Shown here in pieces: positions 40,301-45,946 of a stretch of 64,000 nucleotides of DNA. Source of the stretch: Litsea cubeba (lineage: Eukaryota > Streptophyta > Magnoliopsida > Laurales > Lauraceae); contig CM022945.1 of NCBI GenBank assembly GCA_012931725.1, positions 16,138,931-16,202,930 on the forward strand, read 5' to 3'. The translations under genes were made by a program, and so were the position numbers. The notes beneath the pieces were generated by a model that saw only the letters and a program-made list of their open reading frames with translations, was not told the DNA's origin and did not search any database. Numbering within the stretch: the stretch's first letter is position 1; each line of letters opens with the position of its first letter.

Positions 40301-43300
40301 AAGGGACCAGCAAAGGCCATGAATGTGTGAGTGCAGGAGGATAAAATAGATTGCACAGTGATGGAGAACAGAGGACATGGCTTTAAATAAAGGTTTATGT
40401 GGAAAAGTATAACTCATAAGGCCAACCGCAGATAGAATAAGAGTCCAATAATGATAATGTATTGTTCTTCTAATTCCCTGATGCTGGTTGTGGCCATCAA
40501 TGTATGTCACATTATGACATTTATTTACTAGTAAGATAAGTCAAACCTACAACCTCATTGTTACGAAATAGGCACCCTCCATTTGTGCATTGAACCTTTC
40601 TACCTTTTCTTTTAAATGAAGTTTTTCATTGCTTATCCAAAAAAAAAAACTATAAATGATATGAAATTATGATAAAGGTTTTAAAATATTAGGATGAAAT
40701 GTATTCGCAGAGTGGATTTACCATTCAGATCCTTGGAACACACAGAGAAAATCTAGGCCACGTTGGAATCAAAGAGCTCCATGATACATTTTGCAGTTGA
40801 ATAAGTAATTGAACTGTTCAACGGGGAGGTATTGGTGGTGTCATCAGAGATTGGAATGGAATCGTTATTAGAAACTTTTCTGGGCCAATGGATTCTTTTG
40901 ATGCTAACGAAGCAGAGTTGTCCGCTCTTCTAATTGGGTGTCATGAGCTGCGTAGATTTGGATGTCTTAATCCCATCATTGAAGGTGATTCTTTTTCTTC
41001 TATCCAATGGGGTTCTGGAAGAGCTATTCATCTTTGGAGGCTAGCGGATTGGGTGGAGGACGTGCAAGATATTTCAAGTCTGTTGGATGCTTCTTTCCAT
41101 CATATTTTAAGAGAGGCTAATTCTATGGCGGATGGTATGGCCAAGGAAGGAGTTCTTCGCACTTCTATTTCTTTTGATGTATAATTTCTAGTGTTTGTAG
41201 CTTTCGTTGTCTTTCTTTTTGTCTAGTGTCTAGTGGAATAAAATTTTATCATTTATCAAAAAAAAAAAAAAAAGTAATTGAACTCCAAAATGTACATCTT
41301 GAAATTTAAGGACTAAAAGAATATACTTGATCCTAGAAAAGCCACAGCAGTTTTAATCTAGACCAGGTTTTGGCACTTGTTTGAGAATCAAAGTCCAAAA
41401 TGAAAGGAACCTTCATTAAAAGCATGAAAACCAGAGGCAAAATGAACCTTGTATGGATTACCTCCTTTGGAAATGATGCTTGAAATTAGAAAAAACAGAC
41501 CAAACTAGAAATCAACTTGCAGACACAGTAAAATTCTATCGCTTTCCATATCCACATAAGAATGTGGCCTATCCCCAATGTTAATTTAGAAGCATCTTCC
41601 GAATACCTGATTCTTGAATACTACTCAACACTGAAGCCGTATCTACATAGTAAACTAGACTCACGACTGATGACTCCGTGGTGCCACATTGGGCATGGAG
41701 CAGCCAGTTAAACAATATCCATTGGCTGCTTGGCAGCTTATATCAGAAGTCCTTCATTCATTACAATCACAGTAATCACAGAATGCTAGGATATCAAGAG
41801 TACTAATAAGAAAATAAAAACACACGGATTAAATTTTCAGAAGTATTTCATTCATACAAATGCAACCAGCAAATGAAAATGTATAACCACATGTGATAGG
41901 TGAACAAGAAATTGAGAACGCTGGATATATATATATATATATAGGGTACTGATCAACGCCTCACCAAATGCCGGAGCAGCAGATATTGTACTGGAAAGTG
42001 TAAAGCTTGGGAAAGCACCAGAACTTCCAGGGGAGGCAGAAGGGGTAGCAGCTACAGATGCAAAGGCCAACTTCGCTGATGAGGATGATGAGGAGGATGT
42101 TGCTCCAAAAACAGGAGCTGATGAGTTAGACGCTGCAGAAGCGGAAGCGGAAGCCTGTGAAGAGAATAACGAAGGGACAGATGAAGGTGTGGCGGAAGCT
42201 GCCGCTGCACTCGTGGTGGTCAACGGTGCAGAAGCAGGTCCGAATGCTAATGAGACAGGTTTTACAGTCGGAGTGATAGAAGAGGATGAAGCCGAATTGC
42301 CAAATCCAAATGATGATGGGAAGCCAGAAGACGAGGGAGTTCCAAAGGAGAAACTCGGAGATGATGATGATGATGTTGCAGATGAGGCTACAAGCTGTGT
42401 GGAAGAAGAAATAGTGGAGCTTGTAGAAAACGCCTGGCTGGTGCTGGTGCTGGTGCTGGAAGAAGAAGAAGATGGAAATGGAGAAGAGGAGGCAGAAGCA
42501 GAGCTCGATGAAAATATTGATGAGGAGGACGCTCCGACTCCGAACAGTGGACTCGTGGTCATTGTGGCCACCGAAGAAGAAGCTGTGACAAACAGTGGCG
42601 AAGTTGGAAAGGATGGAGCTGTCGTCGCAGCAGACGGTGCTGACGAGGAAGTTACAAACAAAGGCGAGACGGGAAAGGAAGGAGTTGCTGTGGCCGGCGT
42701 GGAAGAAGAAGAAATTCCGGACGGCTGTGAATGTGAGATGGGAAAGGAGGATGCTGCTGCGGCGGCAGAAGAAGGAGAAGAGGAAGTTCCAATTCCAAAT
42801 GGTGTCAGAGAAAAAGAGGAAGGCATCGTGGCCGCTGCTGATGAAGATGATGACGTCGAAGAAGAAGTTGCAAAAGAAGGCGGCGGCGTCAAAGAAGCAG
42901 CAGCTGAGAAGAAGGACGACACGGCAGGCGTGGATGAAGAGGGGGCGCCGCCTAATAAACCTGAGGCGCTGGAAAAGGAATTGGATGCAAACCCAAAGTT
43001 GAAAGAGGGGGCCGGGGAAGAAGACGAGGCAGCAGGAGTCATTCCAAAACTAGTTGGGCTCGGAGCGGATGGGGCAGTATTGGCATTGGCATTGGCATTG
43101 GCATTGGCTGTCGTCGAAATGGTGGAAGAAGAGGATGACGAGGACGAGCCAAAATAGAAGGAGAGTGGCTTAGACTGAGATGCGGAGGAGAAGGGATTCG
43201 GAGAGGGGGATGCGGTGAAAGATAGAGGGGAGGAGCTGGAATTTGAGAATCCCAAAGATGGAAAACCGGAGGTCAGAGACGAAGAAGAGGAAGCAGGAGC

Positions 43301-43567
43301 ACCGAAGGCAGCAAACGGTGATGAAGGGAAGGGTGAAGAAGAAGAGGAGGATCCTCCCAAGGAATGAAAAGGGAATGGTGACGAAGAATGAGAGGAAGAG
43401 GAGGAGAATAGAGACATAGATGATGGGGTGGTGGAAGAATGGATCGGAGATGAAGAGGTTTGGGAAAAAGGTGAAGCTGTGGAGACAGGTGTCTGTGGAA
43501 ATGAGAATGGCTGAGATGTGGAGGAGGAGGAGGAAGAGGCGGAGTTGGGGAAGGAGAAGCCTGACAT
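2775..43567 (-). CDS. NUP62: Nucleoporin NUP62 (Nsp1 family), nine coding exons
   Basis: This is the central FG-channel nucleoporin that joins NUP54 and NUP58 in the nuclear pore and lines the transport channel. CDS is complement(join(2775..2867, 4866..4964, 5040..5127, 30307..30410, 30591..30668, 36298..36420, 36861..36921, 37062..37182, 41965..43567)), 2,370 nt and 789 aa. Residues 1-535 are a Ser/Ala-rich FG region with dispersed FG, FNFG and FGFG motifs. About 575-700 is the Nsp1_C helical region, containing EITGKTV, VKDWNSEL, AIADWDRRILQNRD and the coiled-coil stretch VAKVVETQTHLERL. The tail 700-789 carries DVVVRILNNQLSSLMWIDEK. All eight junctions are GT-AG and in phase. Length is close to the roughly 740 aa of Arabidopsis. 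Start ATG 43567 gives MSGFSFPN; an in-frame ATG at 43648 would add 27 residues. Introns hold most of the window's mobile elements. Confidence 0.95.
2868..4865 (-). other. NUP62: NUP62 intron 8 (1,998 bp)
   Basis: The intron lies between GTCTGT (donor) and TTCTTCAG (acceptor). Apart from the 38-bp tandem repeat near 3184-3299, no coding or element similarity was recognised. Confidence 0.8.
3184..3299. repeat. 38-bp tandem repeat, three copies
   Basis: The unit runs GAAAGCCAAAAGAAAGATAC and continues AGAAAATCAATAAATTGG. It repeats with a 38-bp period about three times without visible change. It lies inside NUP62 intron 8, and its near identity points to recent expansion. Confidence 0.9.
4866..4964 (-). 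CDS. NUP62: NUP62 exon 8
   Basis: 99 nt, acceptor TTATGTAG and donor GAGAAG|GTCTGT, phase 0. It encodes DGMTPIDVVVRILNNQ and LSSLMWIDEK, a highly conserved stretch of plant NUP62. Confidence 0.93.
5040..5127 (-). CDS. NUP62: NUP62 exon 7
   Basis: 88 nt, acceptor CATGTCAG and donor AACCAG|GTGTGG. The first base completes the Met codon from exon 6. It reads YEQAEFIEREMEQMAEHIKS, then IIQTLNANQ, all typical of the plant NUP62 tail. Confidence 0.9.
5878..6272 (-). mobile_element. Probable Ty3-type LTR, minus strand
   Basis: On the minus strand the sequence begins TGATGCAGGC at 6272, immediately after a purine run GGGGGATAAT (6273-6282) that looks like a polypurine tract. A TATATAAGG-like promoter box lies near 6072-6085. 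A possible end ATTGCA is near 5878, but the inner boundary was not proven; related sequence may run to about 5460. It probably belongs with the split gag and protease pieces at 12832-13310 and 7160-7655. Confidence 0.5.
6283..6857 (-). other. Internal segment of the minus-strand Ty3 element, unrecognised
   Basis: It lies between the LTR's purine tract and MITE copy 1. The minus strand holds overlapping ORFs of 88 and 92 codons (6270-6652) with no family I recognise. No reverse transcriptase or integrase motif was seen. Confidence 0.4.
6858..7153. mobile_element. MITE, family A copy 1
   Basis: The ends are inverted: the left has GGCTTGTTTGG and the right, in reverse complement, GGCCTGTTTGG. 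The interior shares long blocks with copies at 28714-29003 and 57112-57388, such as AAAATAAAATACCATCATAA followed by CYCACTTATATTTTATT. It is inserted in a decayed Ty3 coding region. No clear target duplication was resolved, so the superfamily is open; the terminal motif resembles Tourist-like ends. Confidence 0.6.
7160..7655 (-). pseudogene. Ty3-type aspartic protease fragment
   Basis: Minus-strand translation shows the retropepsin active-site block LIIDNGSAINCVA, followed by a stop, then YQVTWFNGH, CLVSF and DKIWCDV, and further on THTLLWNGKRVMLIPM. These match the protease region of plant Ty3/gypsy polyproteins. The reading frame is broken. Its 5' partner, the gag piece at 12832-13310, is separated by a 5.2-kb insertion. 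Confidence 0.7.
8671..8993 (+). repeat. 5' LTR of the TR-GAG-type element
   Basis: 323 bp, starting TGATGCAGCAGC and ending GGACTGCATCA; the terminal 8 bp are inverted. A TATAAAT box lies at 8844-8850. No mismatch to the 3' LTR was seen. Confidence 0.92.
8844..8850 (+). promoter_or_regulatory. LTR TATA box
   Basis: TATAAAT about 175 bp into the LTR, in a position suited to drive the element's transcript. The same box is at 11883-11889 in the 3' LTR. Confidence 0.5.
8996..9007 (+). promoter_or_regulatory. Primer-binding site (initiator tRNA-Met)
   Basis: TGGTATCAGAGC starts two bases after the 5' LTR. This is the classic plant LTR-retrotransposon primer site complementary to the 3' end of initiator tRNA-Met. 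Confidence 0.9.
9008..10081 (+). other. 5' leader of the TR-GAG-type element
   Basis: About 1.07 kb between primer-binding site and gag ATG. It is C-rich at first, then mixed, and contains an A-run near 9870-9888. Two overlapping ORFs of 114 and 124 codons begin near the LTR end but are proline- and histidine-rich by composition and show no family. They are treated as leader, not genes. Confidence 0.6.
10082..11779 (+). CDS. Gag-protease polyprotein of the TR-GAG-type element
   Basis: The 565-aa ORF is intact and starts ATG MPPKKQVDTESSS. Residues about 30-70 are predicted coiled-coil or linker. About 90-260 is the retrotransposon gag domain (EYDGKLNPDEFLDWL, WWAEL, FMTMQARCGL). A CX2CX4HX4C zinc knuckle, CFNCHQQGHRAREC, is near residue 300. 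A retropepsin-like domain has the active-site triad region VVIDGGSCQNIIS near 390 and GRPWMYD near 463. The ORF stops inside the 3' LTR, so about the last 22 residues are LTR-encoded. There is no pol downstream. Gag would form particles that package the element RNA; reverse transcription and integration would have to come from another element. Confidence 0.9.
   Translation: MPPKKQVDTESSSHNDDDLRGTVAQLSVTVNQLSATMVQMQVQMQATLERIETRLTNLKTNRRDDNHRDDGGPHRNQQDPHVVNVDRDLGIKLVIPEYDGKLNPDEFLDWLVCVENIFAHKPMTDGHKITLVATRFRNYAAIWWAELQKKRRYQQIDLVDTWAEMKNLLKQKILPVNYSRDLRSRFQYLKQGSKTVVEYSEEFMTMQARCGLNEDEDVLVDRYFNGLTLDIQDILTFKHFENVDEIVQHAIKAEGITHHQAKKLNASKWVMQKNSSLTGSKPSDSSEKDFTKPEGQNRITCFNCHQQGHRARECPKRIHLIENESDENDVPDDPKETEVAADTDELEIYNAVDGESLMVITDAPSTTATKWLRENIFRSKGTVNDHECTVVIDGGSCQNIISQAFVDRLQLKVRKHHRPYFARWLMTGDEVHIRYACPVTFSIGAAYTNTVWCNVVPMDSCDILLGRPWMYDKNGTNGMRDNTYTFMHGETQVTLRPMKPTPPKQGSCSRLTKDALHVHTIYRSNIKKKSQVRGRILFQPGENDAAAIPYHCNKTRGPHVEPMKF
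11702..11709 (+). promoter_or_regulatory. Polypurine tract
   Basis: GGGGAGAA lies directly against the 3' LTR start, the expected place for second-strand priming. It falls within the gag-protease ORF. Confidence 0.75.
11710..12032 (+). repeat. 3' LTR of the TR-GAG-type element
   Basis: 323 bp with the same ends and no visible difference from the 5' LTR. It supplies the stop codon of the gag-protease ORF at 11777-11779. The CTGGT target duplication follows directly. Confidence 0.92.
12832..13310 (-). pseudogene. Ty3-type gag fragment, minus strand
   Basis: Minus-strand translation contains MRHIEAVMDEF, NLTVSEYIF, a stop, then RYIKGLRPSIRAKV and EAYKEAIRAEHMF, a typical plant Ty3 gag block. 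It ends abruptly at the 12831 junction with the unclassified insertion. The protease that should follow is at 7160-7655. No pol domain was found anywhere between the two halves and the LTR near 6272. Confidence 0.7.
13353..13380. repeat. 28-bp poly-C run followed by poly-T
   Basis: An uninterrupted C run followed by a T-rich run. It marks the edge of the recognisable gag fragment and is a likely site of length error in sequencing. Confidence 0.85.
13388..14260 (+). other. Unrecognised stretch with a 141-codon ORF
   Basis: An ATG-started ORF at 13417-13842 (MGSAHGGLRLKSG...) encodes 141 aa and ends in a leucine/phenylalanine run made from a T tract. No family was recognised. The following 13860-14250 is G-rich and non-coding. 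The position before a Ty3 integrase fragment suggests retroelement leader or a rearranged remnant, but this is inference. Confidence 0.3.
14262..14815 (+). pseudogene. Ty3 chromovirus integrase C-terminus with chromodomain
   Basis: The best frame, 14405-14710, has FKILKKITSNAYVLDLPPDM, ISSTFNVEDL and a chromodomain (DDQLVSTKNGG, FLVKWKGRPFYEATWI). After the stop at 14710 the same frame continues with LNPDLYKRYQADNLLE. Upstream, 14270-14395 gives out-of-frame traces such as GDTVMVRMKPERFP. Such chromodomains direct integration in chromoviruses. The piece is 5'-truncated and frameshifted. Confidence 0.8.
14816..15110 (+). mobile_element. LTR-like sequence after the chromodomain fragment
   Basis: It follows the integrase fragment directly and has a TATATAAGG box near 14985. 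By position it is probably the 3' LTR of the same element. No second copy or clean TG...CA boundary was found in the window. Confidence 0.4.
15111..18072. other. Intron sequence, no gene recognised
   Basis: ORFs are short and unrecognised. Near 15610-15740 and 16380-16440 are short 'GTTTGG' type ends suggesting old MITEs, but pairs were not resolved. The rest is AT-rich unique-looking sequence within NUP62 intron 6. Confidence 0.45.
18080..18310 (-). pseudogene. Copia gag N-terminal fragment, inverted
   Basis: The ATG at 18310 begins MEKYDVIPVKFNGQNYMAWS; later parts read GYLDGTVPKP and ITWILNSIDS. This matches the start of plant copia gag (UBN2-like). It is cut at the 12-bp LTR remnant. Its orientation is opposite to the pol half of the same integration unit. 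Confidence 0.75.
18391..19297 (-). other. Copia leader region, inverted, with internal repeats
   Basis: Non-coding stretch between the inverted primer-binding site and gag. The motif GTGGGCCCCACAGAGT followed by ATCACAGATCAGG occurs twice (about 18391 and 18560), and ATCAGGGATGATCAGACAC is tandem near 19199-19240. Confidence 0.5.
19300..19311 (-). promoter_or_regulatory. Primer-binding site, inverted
   Basis: The minus strand reads TGGTATCAGAGC, the initiator tRNA-Met site. It is preceded on that strand by AACTTTTACA, which resembles an LTR end but does not match the end of the 3' LTR of this unit. Confidence 0.7.
19320..21452 (+). pseudogene. Copia polyprotein 3' half: integrase tail, RT, RNase H
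   Basis: An open frame of 710 codons without a credible ATG; it opens at TTG on the junction, so it is 5'-truncated. It shows the GKGFF-like integrase tail (FFCYDPKVKRIRTSRNV), RT blocks ARYKARLVALG, FAPVAKMTTVR, QMDVKNAFLHG, the catalytic YVDD near 20370, and RNase H with DADWAGCPDTRRSTTG, SSTESEYRA and HADNTS, then KHIEVDCHFIRD and ADIFTKGLP. The frame runs 124 nt into the 3' LTR. It is uninterrupted, so the 3' half is young. Confidence 0.92.
21321..21328 (+). promoter_or_regulatory. Polypurine tract of the copia element
   Basis: GAGGGGGG directly precedes the LTR start TGTTAACA at 21329. Confidence 0.8.
21329..21580 (+). repeat. 3' LTR of the copia element
   Basis: 252 bp, TGTTAACACAAG to TTCGTGTCA, with a TATAAAAG box near 21503. 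AAGAA follows directly and repeats the base set before the left end at 18078. Confidence 0.72.
21586..22489. other. Intron sequence, no gene recognised
   Basis: No recognisable coding or repeat family. The end near 22440-22500 is AT-rich and ends AACCAAACAA, part of the LINE target duplication. Confidence 0.45.
22684..25017 (+). pseudogene. LINE ORF1 (RRM-type RNA-binding protein)
   Basis: The first ATG is at 22684 (MVFSEKRTTGTFRD). FSIFVSNIPQQISKTELEAM and GRIIGVFIPVDKRSNSN form the front half of an RRM; the RNP1 block is damaged, and VEIAEGRSWGGRKVKANIAQ closes the domain. The frame is open to 23763, then continues in other frames to a TGA at 25015-25017 that overlaps the ORF2 ATG as ATGA. 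ORF1 proteins bind LINE RNA. Confidence 0.75.
25887..26871. mobile_element. PIF/Harbinger-type non-autonomous element
   Basis: 985 bp, with 24-bp inverted ends (GGTAGCRTTTGGTTCGC...) and a TAA target duplication at 25884-25886 and 26872-26874. The 3-bp TWA site and G-rich ends fit PIF/Harbinger. There is no transposase; the core is a tandem array. It interrupts LINE ORF2 between codons that are otherwise continuous. Confidence 0.85.
26116..26517. repeat. Tandem repeats inside the PIF/Harbinger element
   Basis: The core unit GCAAACTTTTTCAYTRCACC plus WTTGTGGGGCCCACCCC plus AAATATTATA recurs six times, grouped in larger units of about 135 bp with AT stretches between them. Confidence 0.85.
28714..29003. 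mobile_element. MITE, family A copy 2
   Basis: The inverted ends are CCCGTTTGGTAATTTTACTT and, reversed, CCCGTTTGGCATTTTACTT. It shares its interior with copies at 6858-7153 and 57112-57388. It splits LINE ORF2. Target duplication was not resolved. Confidence 0.7.
30307..30410 (-). CDS. NUP62: NUP62 exon 6
   Basis: 104 nt, acceptor ATACTTAG and donor TCAAT|GTGAGT. It encodes VDKALQSVEEEAERIYKDER onward and ends with two bases of a methionine codon that is completed 25 kb away. Confidence 0.9.
30591..30668 (-). CDS. NUP62: NUP62 exon 5
   Basis: 78 nt, 26 codons, phase 0. It starts SEVAKVVETQ and ends LIETHQQE before donor GAG|GTACAA. The acceptor TTTGAAG is weak in pyrimidines but is the one that keeps phase. 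Confidence 0.87.
33100..34640 (+). pseudogene. Decayed L1-type LINE, endonuclease and early RT
   Basis: Broken frames show SVKPNIILNQESKLQ and GDPGGITIVWEE (33120-33300), GRDFNVNHLPNER (about 33485), NDLVHLHVSGAAFICTNN, NKWLKQGAKNAH (about 34085) and GPISLFKSAY (about 34550). The order matches endonuclease then RT of a plant LINE. Many stops mark it as old. Confidence 0.65.
34785..35112 (+). mobile_element. RTE-type LINE 3' end with (TTTGG)n tail
   Basis: The frame reads NRLRWFGHVRRRPTEAPVKR, RGRGRPKRSWKETI and ending RRQIHIADPT, the conserved C-terminus of plant RTE elements. After the stop comes TAGTGGGAAAAGGCTTGG and a TTTGG repeat. RTE elements end in short tandem repeats rather than poly-A. 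Confidence 0.85.
36298..36420 (-). CDS. NUP62: NUP62 exon 4
   Basis: 123 nt, acceptor TTGGCAG and donor CTCGAG|GTAATT, phase 0 at both ends. It encodes the most conserved Nsp1_C block, including FRKQACAIADWDRRILQNRD. Confidence 0.93.
36422..36860 (-). other. NUP62: NUP62 intron 3
   Basis: About 440 bp between exon 3 donor GTAAAC and exon 4 acceptor TTGGCAG. No feature seen. Confidence 0.8.
36861..36921 (-). CDS. NUP62: NUP62 exon 3
   Basis: 61 nt, acceptor CCTTCAG and donor GGGGAG|GTAAAC. It encodes APKLPSEITGKTVGE, matching the start of the plant NUP62 Nsp1_C domain, and returns to phase 0. Confidence 0.9.
37062..37182 (-). CDS. NUP62: NUP62 exon 2
   Basis: 121 nt, acceptor CCTTTTAG and donor AGCAG|GTTTG. 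It completes the glycine codon split with exon 1 and reads MSASTPAGVSTES onward, a Ser/Ala-rich linker before the helical domain. It leaves phase 2. Confidence 0.88.
37640..37760. repeat. Poly-C / poly-A compound repeat
   Basis: Two copies of a C-run followed by CCAAAAAAAAAAAACCCATC and TATCTT. The ORFs called through it on both strands are poly-Pro, poly-Gly or poly-Lys and not genes. Confidence 0.85.
40816..41271 (+). mobile_element. 5'-truncated LINE insertion (RNase H end) with 13-bp target duplication
   Basis: AAGTAATTGAACT occurs at 40803-40815 and 41272-41284. Between the copies is a 456-bp piece ending in a poly-A tail, coding in one open frame RGGIGGVIRDWNG, DANEAELSALLIG, IEGDS and HILREANSMADGMAKE, stop at 41184. 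This is the RNase H domain found at the end of some plant L1 ORF2 proteins. The first catalytic Asp is lost by 5' truncation. Confidence 0.9.
41965..43567 (-). CDS. NUP62: NUP62 exon 1 (FG-repeat region)
   Basis: This 1,603-nt exon encodes residues 1-534 and ends in phase 1 at CATTTG|GTGAGG. It is Ser/Thr/Pro/Ala-rich with scattered FG dipeptides. A GCATTG-type hexanucleotide repeat at about 43078-43107 encodes a short Asn-Ala tract. A long antisense ORF here is a by-product of serine-rich codons. Confidence 0.92.
43078..43107 (-). repeat. NUP62: Coding hexanucleotide repeat in NUP62
   Basis: GGCATT repeats about five times on the plus strand, giving Asn-Ala units in the protein. It is in frame and likely to vary in length. 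Confidence 0.85.
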
Positions 43568-44094
43568 GTTTTCCGGGACAAAAAGCGCAAACGGGGTGGG
43601 TGAGGGTTTATATGATTCTTTTCTTCGAGATGCGCCCTCGGCTTGCACTTTTCTTGCTTTTACTTTTACTTAATCGAGCAGCTACGCTGCTTGTGCGGAG
43701 TGACTCCAGACTCCCAAGTGGGGCGCGTTTATGCAGAAGAGGAGAGAGGTGCGAACAGGGCTGGGGCCGATTGAATTTAGGGCGCCGCGACCAGTGAGGG
43801 TCGATTTACTTTTTGTTTTTTAAGTTCTAGATTTTTATTCAATTTAAAATAAAAAATGGTCTCATGAATTATTTATTCATGTCAAGCAAAAAAAGTTATT
43901 TATTCATCAAGCAACATGTGTATAAAATGGTTGGCAATGAGATGGATGTGTAGTAAAACTACTGAGGATAAAATTAGATATGAACTCTTTAAAAAGCAAT
44001 TAGGGGCACCAACGAAAAAAGATAAAATTCAAAAAACTCATTCCAACGTAGGTCGGTAATTACACCGATAAAGAAAAATCTGGCTATAAAGGTT
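43568..44094 (-). promoter_or_regulatory. NUP62: NUP62 5' flank
   Basis: The first 230 bp beyond the ATG are relatively GC-rich and probably hold the 5' UTR and core promoter. No convincing TATA box was found. The region is shared with the divergent ELF4-like copy 2.4 kb away. Confidence 0.4.
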
Positions 44095-44205
44095 GATGGC
44101 CCACCAATAAAAAATGTTAGGTCTAGGAGGACGTGGATGAAAAATAGAATTAGTGTAGTCCACCTCAATATAGTTGGACAAGGCTTTAATGATGATGATG
44201 AAAAT
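44095..44205 (+). mobile_element. RTE 3' end remnant with (ATG)n tail
   Basis: Traces such as RRTWMKNRI, then CAATATAGTTGGACAAGGCT and a TGATGATGATG run. The same tail is found at about 55321-55352. Confidence 0.6.
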
Positions 44206-44983
44206 TTAAATCATATTAGAAACTATTATTTAGCAAATGTTCCTAAAATTTTTGGAAGGAGAGTTCATTCTCCAAATGCTAATCCCACATAAAATTCGAG
44301 AATCCTTATGGCTCAACGGATTTAGACTTTTAGAGTTCTATCTCTAAAACATAATATTTTGAAATTGTAATCATATCGGTATTAAAAATTCTCAACATAA
44401 GAGATTCTTATTGAAAATATCTTTTAATTTCCAAAGGGTCGCTTGTCTTGTACACATGTAAGAGAAAATGAGATTTACATGTGTAAATGCTACATATGCA
44501 AATGTAACATATTGAAATGTTACACATGCGAACGACTTTACTATATTTTTTTCAAATCATCATTTTTCACATAAGTAAATGAGTTTATCTAGTAGTTTTA
44601 GCTGTATTTTGATTTATTTTATATTTTTCAGGAATTGCTTAAAATGTCATGATATTTACCATTTAATACAAGAACATCAAATGCTTCAAATTATGAATTG
44701 GAGTCCTTCACAATAGTGAAAAAAAAAGATATATATATAATTTAAACGTTTTTTCACAAATTATTCAGAGTTTATGAAGATTTAAGATACTGGTCATCAT
44801 TGCCCTAGGATTTATTAGTTTGATAAATAAGTTAGACGGTTTTGAATTATAAATATAAGATGATATTATAGGAAAAAACTTCTTAGTTGTCATGTGCACG
44901 AAAAAGGATCTCATAGTTTCTATTGCACAAAAAAGCCCTCCTACAAATTTTAGCATATTTTTTTAACCCTTTTACGCCAATAT
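44206..44983. other. AT-rich intergenic sequence, nothing recognised
   Basis: No ORF of interest and no element ends were found. Confidence 0.5.
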
Positions 44984-45180
44984 GAGTTAATATCATTCCA
45001 ATTGCCATTACGATAATTAGTATTTTTGGCATTAAAAGATATTTCGAGCTAGTAATTATTCCAAAAAATACTATTGATTCCGCAATAAAACCACTAATTC
45101 CTGGCAATGCAATAGAAACCATCGAGAAGCTACTGAACATGGTAACTATTTTTGACATTGGGATAGCTATTCCTCCCATT
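44984..45180 (-). pseudogene. ndhD: Plastid ndhD fragment in nuclear DNA (NUPT)
   Basis: The minus strand reads MGGIAIPMSKIVTMFSSFSM, IALPGISGFIAESIVFFGII, then KYLLMPKILI and AIGMILT, very close to chloroplast NADH dehydrogenase subunit 4 (ndhD). Similarity stops at both ends, so about 195 bp of plastid DNA was inserted. Several substitutions relative to the usual sequence and the lack of flanking plastid genes exclude a functional copy. Confidence 0.88.
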
Positions 45181-45946
45181 GGTAAATGTCTTCATCTTCA
45201 TCTTCATCTTATTCCATCTCTCCCACTTCATTTCTCATCCAACCCACCACGGCACCACCCTCATGTAAAATGAGTTTAAGATAGTGGAAAGGAGTAACAT
45301 ATTAAGAAATGATATAAAGGTCAAAATGGTGAGAAAAAAATAAAGATATTTGATGGGATCCACAAGAATGCAAATCACCATTCCCACTTTAAGGGCATAT
45401 TGAGGCCCTTCTTACAAGAAATATATTGTCACCTTTTATGGTCCTTTCCGTTGGAAGTTATTTTTGTGTGTAAGTGATTATATTTAAACATTATTTTAAC
45501 TAATTATCTATGTAATCTATGCATTAATGCGTGCAAATAAAAGTTTCGTAATTTTACTCACCCTTGAATTGAAGATTAACAAATCTAATAATTTTACTCA
45601 CCCTTGAATTGAAGCTTAACAAATATAATTATAATCGCCATCAAATTTTAACATTATTCAATCAAGGGGCAGGACAACTGAGCAACCCCAATAGCAGCTA
45701 TATATGGCAGCGGGTCTTCAACTACAAGTTTACTCAGGAAAAAAAAAAAAAAAAAAAAAATAGCGTCGTCCTTATGCGGAAGCTCCCAGTAGGTTTAACT
45801 TGGCCAGATTTCTCCCGATTGTGACTAATGAGTTAAAGTCGGTCGGCGGCGTTTCTATATGCTCTCTCTTATACTCGGTGGTGGTGTTGCAACAAATAGG
45901 AAGGGTCTCCGCACGGCTGCGGCTGAGGCTGCTGACTGCTGTGAAT
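45181..45946 (+). promoter_or_regulatory. 5' flank of ELF4-like copy
   Basis: A CTATATATGG box lies near 45697 and an A-run at about 45739-45760. A 20-bp phrase TTTTACTCACCCTTGAATTG is duplicated near 45554 and 45594. The 5' leader is C/T-rich before the ATG at 45947. Confidence 0.35.

Larger units (their letters stand above)
37183..41964 (-). other. NUP62: NUP62 intron 1 (4.8 kb)
   Basis: Donor GTGAGG at 41964, acceptor CCTTTTAG at 37183. It holds a C/A homopolymer block (37640-37760) and a 5'-truncated LINE (40816-41271). The remaining sequence, 37760-40800 and 41285-41964, showed nothing recognisable. Confidence 0.8.

Noticed and set aside
42189..43157. 322-codon plus-strand ORF opposite NUP62 exon 1, Glu/Ala/Asp-rich
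   Set aside because: It is the reverse of Ser/Thr/Ala-rich codons in a verified exon; stops are rare there by composition alone, and no acidic family fits.
43568..43648. Upstream in-frame ATG for NUP62 (27 extra residues)
   Set aside because: MSGFSF at 43567 fits the family start better; the extension reads basic and unrelated. It stays possible as an alternative start.
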